Below, piece after piece: positions 1 to 10,684 of a DNA stretch of 64,000 nt. The DNA is from Periplaneta americana (lineage: Eukaryota; Arthropoda; Insecta; Blattodea; Blattidae), in the NCBI RefSeq assembly GCF_040183065.1, contig NC_091132.1, positions 93,656,606 through 93,720,605 on the forward strand, in the 5' to 3' direction. The notes below the pieces were generated by a model. That model had not been told where the DNA came from. It did no database searches and saw nothing but the letters and a program-made list of their open reading frames with translations. A program made the translations under genes and the position numbers. The first letter of the stretch is position 1; each line of letters opens with the position of its first letter.

Positions 1-397
1 GAAAATGTAATAGAACACACAAATATTTATTAAAAGTAATATTAACTCTTTGCTTATATACCTACTGATGTAATTGTTTTCGTAATTTTACTAACGATAT
101 AAACAGTATTAAGCGAATAAAATAAAATAAATATTTTTTTTGGGAGAAAACATCAAGTTTTGACCCTATGTTGTATGGACATTTTTTTGATCCTGTAGAC
201 TGTCCCCGACGACTGTGAAAAGGACGGCACTTATACCCCTTACACTCTGTATAAGACAGAGCTCATCACTCACACTATGGCTGCATTCATGTTTCAGCTG
301 TTCTTGTTACCATGGAAATAACAATTTAAGTAGTTTTTTCTTTTATGTCACAAAATATCGTCTGTGAGATCTATTTATTTAATTTCATGGTATTAAA
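1..397. other. AT-rich leader, no gene recognised
   Basis: No coding region is recognised here. The stretch lies directly upstream of a degenerate transposase and may be the 5' non-coding part of that transposon, but no terminal inverted repeat could be paired because the window starts inside it. Confidence 0.4.
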
Positions 398-1158
398 ATG
401 CATCGGTATACAAATATTGAACTTGTAGATATGCCATATCATATGCTTGCGCGATTGAATGAACATATTTATGGTATTTTTCTTGCGGAAATGCTTCTGG
501 AGCTACTTAAAGATGTCCCGATTAATATTCGGAGAAACGTGATCTTTCAACACTACGGTGCTCCCGCACATTTCCGTTTAAATTGTCGACATTATTTAAA
601 TGTACATTTTCCGAATTGTTGGATAGGAAGAGGAGGTCCAGTAGCTTGGCCGGCACGTTCCTCAGAAATGACTCCAGTTGAGTTTTGTGTTTGGAGTCAT
701 ATTAAAACAACTGTTTATGAAACACCCATCAAAATAGGAGAGTCCACGCCTGTGGAGTAACGGTTAGCACGTCTAGCCGCGAAACCAGGTGGCCCGGGTT
801 CGATTCCCTGTCGGGACAAGTTACCTGGTTGAGGTTTTTCCGGGGTTTTCCCTCAACCCAATATGAGCAAATGCGGGGTAATTTGCGGTGTTGAACCCCG
901 GACTCATTTCACCGGCATTATCACCTTCATCTCATTCAGACGCTAAATAACCGAAGCTGTTGATAAAGCGTCGTAAAATAACATACTAAAAAAAACATAG
1001 GAGAAGATTTAGTTGATAGAATTATTCTTTCTTTTGACGATCTTCGTAACCGACCACAGATATTTCAAAGGATTCGTCGTTCAATCATACGGCGTTATAC
1101 TTTGTGTGTCAACAATGTCGGTCACAGTTCCTACAGTTTGTCAATATCATTTTCTTAA
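398..1158 (+). pseudogene. Degenerate Tc1/mariner-type transposase, internally deleted and split by a SINE
   Basis: The product would be a cut-and-paste DDE transposase of the type with a DUF4817-like N-terminus followed by a DDE_3 core. The first residues (MHRYTNIELVDM) match the usual start of the family and jump straight to the late catalytic region, with FQHYGAPAHF, WIGRGGPVAWPARS and TPVEFCVWSH visible. Most of the N-terminal half is therefore deleted. After KIGE the frame is broken by a SINE at 743-996. Beyond it the same protein resumes (IGEDLVDRIIL, then RRSIIRRYTLCVNNVGH) and stops at 1156-1158. The family is usually about 330-400 residues; fewer than 170 remain here. It cannot be active. 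Two further copies of this superfamily occur at 41398-41665 and 62904-63799. Confidence 0.8.
743..996 (+). mobile_element. tRNA-derived SINE inserted in the transposase
   Basis: The head carries RNA polymerase III promoter boxes (box A near 758-772 and box B GGTTCGATTCC near 798-808). It is followed by the body common in this window, with a TTTTTCCGGGGTTTTCCCTC segment. The insertion is flanked by near-identical direct repeats, ATAGGAGAG at 734-742 and ATAGGAGAAG at 997-1006, which fits target-site duplication. The closest relative in the window is at 42795-43325. Confidence 0.85.
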
Positions 1159-1299
1159 TATATGGTATTACACAGCTAAAAAAATAACTGTGTAACCATA
1201 TAAAGTAAATAAAATAACTTTCCAACAGTATTTCCTCATATACACAGTGGAAAACTTGTCCATTCCTATATCACCTTTACAACAACCTGACTTTCAACT

Positions 1300-2309
1300 C
1301 AACCTATATAATTCACAGAAAGAGTAATGATTGAAAACTGAAACACCGAACGAGATCCTGATGCAGTTGGCTTTAGACCAGTCATCGGCAGAATTGTACT
1401 CACGATGACATCAGGCAATGCAACCAGCAATATACATGACGTCGCATTATTGAGGGACCGCTCAGACATCAGTGGCGTGCAGCCATCACAAACTTGATAT
1501 TTACTGTACCTCATTTTCAAGGTGCCACAAAATTCTAAGTTTATGTCATAAGTAGCCAATCTCAAGTTAGCGAATAAACTTTCATCTTTCAGGCGCGATC
1601 TTTGTTTTGATTTTGCGAGTTTCAATTTTGAAAAAAAAAAATCGCAACTGTAAGTGGAACCAAACACAGCCGCTATATTGGCGGCAAATAACCTAAGGGA
1701 AGCATATTTTTCCGTAGACAGAATTTTAAAGAAATTTAAACCACACATGTCTTTGCACCGCGTTTGTAAATATGTACCACTCTATAAATCAGATACTACT
1801 TGCTGCATTTCTGGCTTAACCTTGTTTATGTCTATGGCCAAAGGATTCACAAAAAGTAAGAAACCATTGCAATATTTTTTAAATCACCTAATCTCCGGTG
1901 TTGAAATTCTGTTTTTAGATTTAGATGAGCATATTATTTAAATATGATTCAGAAATATCGGAAAGAGATTGTAAGCATGGGTAATGATGGAACTGTTTTC
2001 CCCTGATATTTGATTTCCAGATATCTATCATTATAATGAATGATCGCACCATATCGTACATGTCTGCTACGTTTTGCTATTGCCCTTCGTAATGCAATTT
2101 GAATTTAAAATGTTCACAAATACCTGCGATCTTCTGATGCTCTTTATGACATAGGCTACATTATAATGACGTCTAATATTGTGTTGATAAATACCCTTTA
2201 AAACTTTCGAGCACAGTAAACCTATACTATTGTTTCCATAAGTACATGAAAAATACGTCTCCTGCCATTCTTCTTTAAATACACGTTTCCTACCTTTGGA
2301 CAGAGCCAT
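1300..2309 (-). pseudogene. hAT transposase remnant (ZBED5/GTF2IRD2 type), internally deleted
   Basis: Read on the minus strand from 2309, the start resembles the N-terminus of the ZBED5/GTF2IRD2/FAM200 group of hAT-derived proteins: KRVFKEEWQETYFSC, then a C-x(n)-H-like segment ending NIRRHYNVAY. The middle of the protein is unreadable. From about 1748 to 1520 the C-terminal hAT dimerisation region is clear (ANIAAVFGSTYSCDFFFSKL, then LAKSKQRSRLKDESLFANLR). The RNase H-like catalytic core is absent and the frames do not join, so this is a dead, internally deleted copy. No matching terminal repeats were found. Related remnants lie at 25600-27430 and 35115-35918. Confidence 0.75.
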
Positions 2310-2345
2310 GCTTAACTAGCTATATGTTACGCCACTTGTAGCTGC

Positions 2346-3038
2346 TTGTACAATGTACCTGCAAAGACTTGGTTAGGAGGGGGCATGTGTATTCCTTGCC
2401 TACCCCTGCAACGTCACTTAGTAACAGGCATCGCGATGGCATTTCTGCCGACGGCTGTTTTGGACACTATTAATCACTTCTACCCCACACCAAACTGTTT
2501 ACATATATACACAGATGGGTCACAGAGTGATAGAGATGGCAGTGTTGGAGTGGGAATATACAGCAATTTATTCTGTTTCTATCATAAAATGGACAAATTT
2601 CACTTCGATGGAGAACTAGAAGCAATAAGATTGGCGTTAGAACAACTATGCAAAAGATCGAACAACTTTAAAAAGGCAGTTATCCTATGTGATCCACAGG
2701 CAGCAATGCAAGCCATAGTCAAACCACAGCCCCTCGATTCGAGAATAGCAAAAATCCATGACTACTATGCAAGCTACTCACCAACAAAAAAAGTAACACA
2801 ATTTCAATGGATTCCTTCCACTGTGGTATAATTGGAAACGAGATAGCTGAATACTCTGGCAAGAAAGGAATACAAATAGTAGTACCTCCAAATCACAAAG
2901 TAACATTCAGTTCGGCTAATCTCGACATTAATAGAAAATTCAAAGATAAGATACGTAGACACCACCAAACAACAAGCGAAGGCAAGAAGTGGAATTCACT
3001 ACTAATCTCCAAGGACATTCCACATCAACAACGTAGAG
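2346..3038 (+). pseudogene. LINE ORF2 3' part with RNase H, first half
   Basis: This is the C-terminal part of a non-LTR retrotransposon polyprotein. An RNase H domain is visible with the expected acidic residues in order: YTDGSQ (Asp), DGELEAI (Glu), LCDPQAAM (Asp), then QWIPS followed by HCGIIGNEIAEYSGKKG. The last junction needs a one-base frameshift near 2815-2825, where one C of the codons for Ser-His appears to be lost. No reverse transcriptase domain precedes it, so the copy is 5'-truncated, as is usual for LINEs. A hAT element interrupts the ORF after PHQQRR at 3038; the sequence resumes at 7037. Confidence 0.8.
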
Positions 3039-3239
3039 CAGCGGTGACCAAACCACGCGAGAGACAGTCTAAGAAGTAAGGAGACGGGGGAGAGGTACAG
3101 TTGTCAAAAGAAAAAGTGGCCGCTCTCCTGAAACAAAGTTCCCTTCGGGTATCTTCGCTACAATTCAGAGACAGGCGATGTTACATGTTGTTGGATCACG
3201 TTGCCTGATATCTAAAGTGATAATTGAAGTATTCTGCGT

Positions 3240-3315
3240 GTTATTCGATAGCGTAGTGGTAGCGTTCAGGCTTCTTATTCGTCAGGCCCTGCGTTCGACT
3301 ACAACCTCGTGCTTT
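3240..3315 (+). mobile_element. tRNA-like SINE head
   Basis: A box A-like TAGCGTAGTGG and a box B-like GCGTTCGACTAC lie about 50 bases apart, as in tRNA-derived SINEs. The tail is not recognisable. An authentic tRNA is unlikely because no good acceptor stem closes the fold. Confidence 0.5.
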
Positions 3316-3699
3316 TTATGTTCTTTTTTGTTCTGTTTCTGAGAGAGACAAATTATACACAATGGCTCCTTTCTCTTTTACGATTATTTTACTAATTAAC
3401 ATCAGGTTCATTAATATATTATGCCATGACTTTATCATTATCATTATGATATTGTGGCTGCAAATGGAAAGAAAAAAGATTTTATTCTCAATAAAAATAT
3501 CTTTCGTGGCATAAACAAAACAAATTTACTGGCGTCGGCCTTAAAACATTCAAACAATTAAGCGTTCAAAAAACAAAACAAAAAGCCACAATTCAATATT
3601 TAGTCTATCTTCCTCTTATCTCGATCATCTTGCAGTCGAGTGGGCATGGAATCGACTAGTCTTTGCAAATAGCGACTGTTCTTAGACACGATATTCCAG

Positions 3700-4165
3700 G
3701 CATTCTGAACATACCCACATACATAAGTGTTCTGTCCATGGGCAGGTCTTTCATTGCAAACCCAGCAATCTCCAATCTTTCCTATTTCCTGCCTTCCTCT
3801 TAATCTCCGCATATGATCCACATATCCTAATGTCGTCTTATTCTTTTCAACCAGAGACCCAACCAATTCATTTTTATCTTTCTAATCAGTTTCAGCATCA
3901 TTCTTTCTTCATTCACTTTTTCAAACACAATTTTATTTCTTATTCCGTCTGTCCACTTCACACGCACCGTTCTTCTCCACATCCACATTTCAAATGCTTC
4001 AATTCGTTTCTCTTCATTTCGTCGTAATGTCCATGTTCCTTCCCCATACAATGCCACACTCCACACAAAGCACTTCACTAGTCTCTTCCTTAGTTCTTTT
4101 TCCAGAGGTCCGCAGAAGATCCTTCTTCTTCTATTAAAAGCTTCCTTTGTTCATGTTTGCAGTTT
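3700..4165 (-). mobile_element. LINE 3' fragment (YGxxTWTLRR family)
   Basis: On the minus strand the sequence reads as the C-terminal end of a non-LTR reverse transcriptase polyprotein: IFCGPLEKELRKRLVKCFVW, then ALYGEGTWTLRRNEEKRIEA, WMWRRTVRVKWTDGIRN and ERMMLKLIRKIKMNWLGLW. A deletion and frame change then lead to YVDHMRRLRGRQEIGKIGDC and CNERPAHGQN. It is truncated at the 5' end and carries indels. A second copy of the same family is at 38960-39425 on the opposite strand. Confidence 0.75.
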
Positions 4166-4486
4166 TTCTTGGGAAGGATAGGCCTAAATGCGGTAACATC
4201 CCGTTGCTTACCACACACCAATATCTCTTTCGCATTTTATTAAATTCCAGGGGGCCCAAGCGTGGAGAGGAGGAAAGTGGATTTGACTAATTGGGCCCTC
4301 CGGACTTCACCGAAAGTCACGGCAAGGGTTAAATATTAATTCTATCAGGATGTTTGACACGATCAGAGACCGGGAAATCTCAATTAGCCTTTGCCTCCCG
4401 CATCCTGGACTAGCTTCTACGAATTATCAGAAAATCTTAGAGTGTGATTAGGCCAATTTTTCCGAAAATTTTTCGACACTTTTGCC

Positions 4487-4556
4487 CTCTTAGCTCAGCG
4501 GACGAACGTCGGAATTTAGATGTCAACGTCTCAGGTTCAATTCCTCGTTACTCCTT
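4487..4556 (+). mobile_element. tRNA-derived SINE head
   Basis: Box A-like TAGCTCAGCGG and box B GGTTCAATTCC are present with normal tRNA spacing. No functional tRNA fold is convincing. Confidence 0.55.
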
Positions 4557-4659
4557 TTCATTTCATTGTGGTTCAAGATAGTATAATACAAAATAATACA
4601 AAAAGAAAAACTAATACCAGTATTATGAAACTGGATTTTTCCAAACCTAATATTAAATT

Positions 4660-5745
4660 TATGTTATTTATATAGCTAAAGAACGATTACAATATAAATA
4701 ACTTGAATATTATTTATACAGTATCACTAAAGAACGATAACAGAATATAAATGATAAATATAGGTTTGTTTAATTAATATAAGATATTATATAATACGTA
4801 TTTAATTATTTCAATAAAATAACCTATTTTACAAAGAAAGATGTTTATTTGTGTTATAATAATTACAGATTATTTATATTGCGAAAGAACAATAACAATA
4901 AAATAACTTGAATATTATTTTATAATGCTAATGAAGGAAAACAAAATATAAATGATAACTTCAATATTATTTATATCGCTAAAGAACGATAACAGAATAT
5001 AAAAAACGTGAATATTATTCATATCGGAATTTCACAGATTTATTACAGATGTATTTAAGAAATTGTAGAAGAATAGAAATTAGTAACAGTGTCCTATTTA
5101 TTCTTCTTGGAGCCAAATTTGTAACTTTTAAAAGTGTGGTTACTATGTTGAAGTGTATGTGTTGTAACGGATGCTTGATTTGTTATGTATGTGAGTCAGT
5201 TATGGGATGCTTGATGTCGTCGCAATGTCGTAATTATAGTTTGATTGTGTTTGTATGACTATTGTGTATTAATTTATGATGTATGGTACTGAAAGCTGCA
5301 TATTTGTGTTATAGAAGTGTTACGTATGTGTGTTGTTAATGTTTTTGTATGTTTCAAATTGATACCTGATATTTGTTCTGCAATCGTAATGCCTAATTTA
5401 CGGATTGCTTATGTTTTGTTTACATCGGCTAAGCTAATTTAATTTTCTTTTCCATTTCTCTTTATGCTTATCTTTTTTGTGTATGAAATTATAGCCCTAA
5501 CATACATATGTAAAATAGGGCTAACCCCCATTGGAGATTCAATAATAATAATTATTATTATTCATATCGTTATAAAACGATAACAGAATACAAATGATGA
5601 CTTGAATTTTATTCATATCTCTAAAGAACGATAACAAAATATAAATAACGTGATATCCATAAAGAACGATAACTGAATATAAATGATAATTTGTATAGCA
5701 TTTACATCGCTAAAGAACGATTAAAAACTAAAATGAAAACTTGAA
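4660..5745. repeat. AT-rich minisatellite (AAAGAACGATAACAGAATAT unit)
   Basis: A unit of roughly 50-60 bases containing AAAGAACGATAACAGAATAT, then AAATGATAACTTG, then AATATTATTTATATCGCT, recurs at least eight times with divergence between copies. The array is split by a 529-bp retroposon at 5027-5555; repeat units continue immediately on both sides. Confidence 0.85.
5027..5555 (+). mobile_element. 529-bp retroposon with (AAT)n tail inside the minisatellite
   Basis: The insert is bounded by a perfect 14-bp direct repeat, TATTATTCATATCG (5013-5026 and 5556-5569), which is the target-site duplication of target-primed reverse transcription. It ends in an AATAATAATA tail preceded by AGGGCTAACCCCCATTGGAG. 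A second copy in the opposite orientation lies at 9178-9756. No coding capacity is recognised, so it is either a SINE-like element or the 3' end of a LINE. Confidence 0.85.
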
Positions 5746-5751
5746 GAAGGC

Positions 5752-5815
5752 CCGAACCCACAACCTTTGAATCATTAAGCAAGCACTCTACCACTGGTCT
5801 ATGAGGCGCAGATAT
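5752..5815 (-). mobile_element. tRNA-derived SINE head
   Basis: On the minus strand, TAGACCAGTGGTAGAGTGC (box A) and GTGGGTTCGGGCC (box B) have tRNA-like order and spacing. The rest of the element is not recognised. Confidence 0.5.
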
Positions 5816-6055
5816 GGAATACTTTCATAGTTGCGGAACTGCTTGTACAAGCACATGCATCGTGTAACTTCGCCGCGATCCGAAGTGGACTTTGAAAAAA
5901 TTCGCTGTTCACGAGTGCGGCCACTTTTTTTTTTTGACAGCTGTACATGGTATGAAAACTACAACCAGTGGTGGTTCGTGCACTAACATCGAGTTCTTCA
6001 TCAACCACGGGAATAAAAATCGCAAGCTTTGCTGTATCAGTAATGTCATTACTGC

Positions 6056-6058
<3 letters not shown>

Positions 6059-6102
<44 letters not shown>
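6059..6102. repeat. (AT)n microsatellite
   Basis: About 21 uninterrupted AT repeats. Confidence 0.95.
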
Positions 6103-6105
<3 letters not shown>

Positions 6106-6450
6106 TTTTGTTGCTTTCTTTAAAATATTCCTCATGAATACAATCAGAAATTTCCTGAATTCTCCTCTGGATATTTAGTCGAGAAATCCGCAGTTTTTCA
6201 AAATTAATTAACAATTTTCATTGGACAAATTATTTGAGCCACCTTGATCATTACGATTTTATAAAACTCTCCTTCGTTGGAAGGCTTAAGAGAACGAGCT
6301 ATTTCGTTCGCCACTAGATAGCTGGCTCCCTTACATTTAATTATGTCATCTTTCTCTTTATGACGATGATTTAAGGCTTATTTCAGTTCTTGGAGTTTAA
6401 TAGTTCGTTTCATTACTACACTAGCACGTAATAGTCAATCAGTTTCTCTA

Positions 6451-6510
<60 letters not shown>

Positions 6511-6664
6511 ATCAGTAACTAGTAAATAACGGATAAGTCATCATAAGATTAAATAAGAAATTAAAATGGAGATATGGCGTAGCAATTATTTTATCATTCA
6601 AGAGAATGATATAGGCCTATGTATTGAGGCACATATATAAGAATTATGAGAACACTTGCTGGCA

Positions 6665-6722
<58 letters not shown>
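6451..6722. repeat. (ATT)n and (AAT)n microsatellites facing each other
   Basis: An ATT array (6451-6509) and an AAT array (6665-6722) are separated by about 155 bases. As complementary trinucleotide arrays they form a large potential hairpin. Confidence 0.9.
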
Positions 6723-7036
6723 TCTGTTATGCCTGTGTATTTAGTTTAATGCCCTGTATTGTCTATACTACTACTAATTGAACCGTTGAGCAAAGCAACA
6801 TATTACATTTTCTCCGACAGAACAGCGAATAAATTCCTCTTCTCATTCTGTACGAAACCTTCTGTTCCTGCTTGAAGAGATAGTGGGTTTGTAGAGCTAC
6901 ATGGTACCGACACTGCTTACCTTCAGTACGTGAGCGAGACAGACAACAATGTACAGGAAACTCCCCTTACTAGTATGAATGTCTTTAATTACATGATGTA
7001 ATCACGATACTCAGTTTGGTCACCGCTGACGTAGAG

Positions 7037-7312
7037 AAAGAGTTGCAGCAGTCCGTGTTCTTACTGATCATGATCTTGTAGCTGCTCATCTTCATCGGAT
7101 CTCTATTTTGCCATCATCATCCTGTATTTTGTGCAAAGACAGTGATAGTCTCATGGACTGGGATCACTTTCAAAGGTGTAGTGTATTAAAAGACTTTCAG
7201 TATAAGTCAACAGGTGAACTATACTGGGAAGTACGTAGACGAATGACTTTGTGTCAAGTGCCCGGGCATTAAATAAAATAAATAAATAAATAAATAAATA
7301 AAAATAAATAAA
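7037..7312 (+). pseudogene. LINE ORF2 C-terminus and (AAAT)n tail, second half
   Basis: The LINE begun at 2346 resumes after the hAT insertion. The open frame reads RVAAVRVLTDHDLVAAHLHR, then a Cys/His-rich finger (SCILCKDSDSLMDWDHFQRC), then LKDFQYKSTGELYWEVRRRM and ends CQVPGH with a stop at 7270-7272. A (AAAT)n tail follows directly (about 7268-7312), as expected for the 3' end of such elements. Apart from the frameshift near 2820 and the hAT insertion the ORF is open, so this copy may be comparatively young. Confidence 0.8.
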
Positions 7313-7860
7313 TATTTACAAGTTGAGATTCTTTCACTTTTTCCTTCATACCACTATCACTTGAAAACGAAGCATTTCCGGACACTTCTTTATTAAGAAA
7401 AAAAATATTCAATTTTATGCCCTCTATCACATCATAAAATTAGAAATAATGATTCTGTTACACGCTGTATAAGGCACATAATGGGCCAAAGCGTACGGAT
7501 CCGTTCCGAGTCCAACCCTAGTCAAGCCAGTCAAGACAAAACCAAAGCAATAAAATACACCTACGCCAGAATAGTAGACATACGACTGTTTCAAAAAGAT
7601 TATACAAATCTTCGTGGAATTCTAGGGAAGGACATTTGGAGATATTTGAGACAGAAAATGCATTGGATGGTGAAGCCTCTTTCCAAAATTACGTCGTTGT
7701 AAAAGTGCTTACCGCTGCAGGTAGGCAAGTTGCTTGAAATTAAATGCCGTTTTTGGTGCCTGGTAATTTTATTGTGTTCGTGAAGGAAAGAACAAGCAAT
7801 TAATATTGTATAATAATGTAATGAACTTAAATACCTACTTAAATAAGGCAACAAATTAAC
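7313..7860. other. Unassigned stretch
   Basis: Nothing recognisable. A 73-codon open frame at 7481-7702 (plus strand) has no family signature that I can identify. Confidence 0.4.
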
Positions 7861-8093
7861 CTTGCGGTGGATGAATGGTCAGACCTCCGGCCTGTCACAC
7901 AGGCGCCCCGGGTTCGAGTCCCGTTTTGATCTCGGATTTTTCATTGAAAAATCCATAGGGACACTTGTAGCGAACAAGATCGCAGTTGGGGTTTTTCTCG
8001 GGGTTGTCCTGTTTCTCCTCCATATTAGGCATCTACATCATTCTGTCAACATTTCTCCATTTGGTTATCATTCCATAGCATTCCCCGAAGTCG
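7861..8093 (+). mobile_element. tRNA-derived SINE, family 2
   Basis: The tRNA-like head has GATGAATGGTCAGACC as box A region and GGGTTCGAGTCCC as box B (about 7909-7921). It is followed by a conserved body with GTTTTTCTCGGGGTTGTCC and TAGGCATCTACATCATTCTG, ending CATTCCCCGAAGTCGA. Another SINE follows with no gap. Confidence 0.8.
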
Positions 8094-8312
8094 ACCTGGT
8101 TGGTAAGTTGGTATAGCGCTGGCCTTCTATGCCCAAGGTTGCGCGTTCGATCCCGGGCCAGGTCGATGGCATTTAAGGGTGCTTAAATGCGACAGGCTCA
8201 TGTCAGTAGATTTACTGGCATGTAAAAGAACTCCTGCGGGACAAAATTCCGGCACATCCGGTGACGCTGATATAACCTCTGCAGTTGCGAGCGTTGTTAA
8301 ATAAAACATAAC
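8094..8312 (+). mobile_element. tRNA-derived SINE, family 3
   Basis: The head has TTGGTATAGCGCTGG and the box B GCGTTCGATCCCGGG. The body contains GACAGGCTCATGTCAGTAGA and GGGACAAAATTCCGGCAC and ends GCGAGCGTTGTTAAATAAAA. Further copies are at 50010-50252 (minus strand, full) and 61745-61822 (3' end only). This end-to-end pair with the family 2 SINE suggests a preferred insertion site or a dimeric source. Confidence 0.85.
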
Positions 8313-9177
8313 TCGAGTAGCCACAACACCAAACCACAGCTCTCCCAGCTGTCGTCCAACCTCCCTCAACGAGTCGTTCCACAAGACTAACACTGAAATC
8401 GAAATTTTCCCCAAAACTCAAAGTGTATGTTAATGCTCCCTCAAAATAACCAATCACAGACCAGACCCAAGTCACGTGATCACTAAAGTTCGCTCCTTAT
8501 ACGTGAGGAATAATATAACTATAATGGAAGAAAAGAAACAAACTATCTAAAGGAGAAAGTAAGACTGAAAATGGAGAAGAAGTAAAGCCATCTATGAAAA
8601 GTGAGATAAACTAATACTAAAAATAGACAAATAAGAGTAGAAAGGAAAGAAATAAAAGAAAAGGAAATTTAAAAAGTAGTGTGCCGAAATAAAACGGCAC
8701 AATGTGACAGATTTTAGATTTGGCAGACAATGGAAATTATATAAAAAGGCAGGCTTTAAATTAGATACTTTCCAGAACAATATGTTAAAGTAGATTTAGC
8801 TCGTTCTTTTCCTGTACCCTTCAATACTTTTCCTTAAATGATCGGTGTAAACCCACAGTGAACTAAGCGGCAATTCTGGGGGGGGGGGGAAATCAGGTTT
8901 CCTAACCTGGTTTAGTTGAAGCTAACAACTGATTGTGCGTATATATATATGCTGGCAAATTATAACTTAGAAGAATTTAATGTTGTTGAAATAATAATAT
9001 TCAATTCTACTTCAACTTCGTTCACTCAAAACCAACATTGTGGCACTTAGTATGGATATGTGCTAACCAAATAATACAGTATAAATTAAGAAGGATATTA
9101 ATTTTAATATTAACTTAAATTCTGAGCTTTCTATTTATTTATATATTCACGCTTTGATTAGCTTATTTTAAATATTA
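8313..9177. other. Unassigned; purine-rich tract and poly-G
   Basis: No gene recognised. 8515-8690 is strongly purine-rich (runs of GAAAAGGAA type). A run of ten or more G lies near 8879-8890. An E-box/CCAAT pair (AACCAATCACAG, GTCACGTGATC) sits at 8449-8482, but nothing coding follows. Confidence 0.4.
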
Positions 9178-9756
9178 TTGTTATTATTATTATTGTATCT
9201 CCAATGGGGGTAGCCCTATTTTACATACATATATATATACATATTACATATATATGCTAGGGCTATAGTTTTACACAAAAAAATAAGCATAAAGACAAAT
9301 GGAAAAGAAAAAATAAATTAGTCTACACAATGTAAACAAAACATAAACAATCCGTAATTTAGATATTGCGATTGCAAAGCAAACATGAGGCATCAATTTG
9401 AGACATACACATAGGCCTAAGCAGTTACAACACACATACGTAACACTTCTTAAAAGCCGTTCTCTATAACACAAATATGCAGCTTTCCGTACCATACATC
9501 ACAAATTAATACACAATAGTCATACAAACACAATCAAACTATAATTAAGACATTGCGACGACATCAAGCATCCCATAACTATGACTCACATACATAACAA
9601 ATCAAGCATCCGCTACAACACATACACTTCAACATAGTAACCACACCTTTAAAAGTTACAAATTTGGCTCCAAGAAGAATAAGTAGGACACTGTTACTAA
9701 ATACTGTCATTTCCTACAAGGTCTTAAACATATCTGTAATAAATCTGTGAAATTCC
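9178..9756 (-). mobile_element. Second copy of the 529-bp retroposon
   Basis: The reverse complement matches 5027-5555 along its whole length, from AATTTCACAGATTTATTACA through GGCTCCAAGAAGAATAA to CCAATGGGGGTAGCCC, and ends in an ATT-rich tail at 9178-9194. It has an extra AT-rich stretch near 9228-9252. The target duplication is not clear. Confidence 0.8.
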
Positions 9757-9855
9757 TTTAAGCAACATTGTTTTAAATAAAGGAGATTTTAAAATTTGTG
9801 AAGAGTTAATTTAAAATGCTAGATATTCTTATGAATTACAGTAGAGTACAAATGT

Positions 9856-10012
9856 CGTCTTTCATGGTCTAGTGGTTATTAGATTTACTATGTGACACTA
9901 GGTTCGTTGGTTCATACCTGGCTGGAAAAATTTGCAGGGAATGTATCTCCTACTTTAAATTTTGACACTGATTATGACTGCCGTTCAAGACGTTGTTAAA
10001 TAAAATACAGTA
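9856..10012 (+). mobile_element. tRNA-derived SINE, short family
   Basis: Box A region CATGGTCTAGTGGTTATTAG and box B-like GTTGGTTCATACC are followed by a tail ending CGTTGTTAAATAAAATA, the same 3' signature as the family 3 SINEs. Confidence 0.65.
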
Positions 10013-10684
10013 ATACTATTACTACTAATAATACTAATTTTAAAATACAAGTAACTTAAAGACAATTATAAATATACCTATTTATTGATAATAAAATTGT
10101 TCATAAGGTTTTTTTTTAACACGAGACAACAATCCTACTCGTTACATAGTAAAGTGTTTAGTTAATCTTCAAGAATACAATATACGAGTACACTTTCATG
10201 ACTGATTCCTTTGAATTTACTTAACATGAAAAGTTGTAACGCAGTAACAAAATTTAGTACTATGTATTTGGTCTCATAATTAATGTAATAAAAAATAAGG
10301 ACATAATGTTGAAATATATAAGGCAGAGCTTCTGACTTGTTTGTGGGTGTCGTAATATCTAACAATTAATCATAAAAAGAAACCGGATGTAGATATAGTA
10401 GTTTGTTTACATCGATATTTCAAGAGACGCCTCAAAGTCTTAGCAGCTACTTAAACTTCAGAGAAAGCGAATGGACATTTCTTGGAAATTATTACACTTG
10501 CTTCTGTGACAAGAAGTTAAGTACGACTGAGGAAGCAAAATACTGCGTTTCTGGCTTTTTATAGCTAAATCATGACCCGAGACGAAAATTTATATGAATA
10601 AAAATATGGTTGTATATAATATATTATTGTGAATAAGTGGTTCAGTATTTCCTAGTATAATTTTAATAATATATCTACTGATGT
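10013..10684. other. AT-rich stretch without a recognised gene
   Basis: Only short frames full of stops are seen. No repeat family is identified. Confidence 0.4.

Larger units (their letters stand above)
3039..7028. mobile_element. hAT-type DNA transposon inserted in the LINE, about 4.0 kb
   Basis: The two ends are inverted repeats: CAGCGGTGACCAAAC at 3039 and its reverse complement ending at 7028. Both sides are flanked by the same 8-bp duplication, ACGTAGAG (3031-3038 and 7029-7036). The CAG start and 8-bp duplication are typical of the hAT superfamily. No hAT transposase is recognisable inside, so it is non-autonomous. It contains a LINE tail, SINE heads, a minisatellite and a retroposon. 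Deleting it with one copy of the duplication rejoins the LINE reading frame as QQRRERVAAVRVL. Confidence 0.9.

Noticed and set aside
8449..8482. Promoter with CCAAT and E-box
   Set aside because: No transcript-like or coding sequence follows, and both words are short enough to occur by chance.
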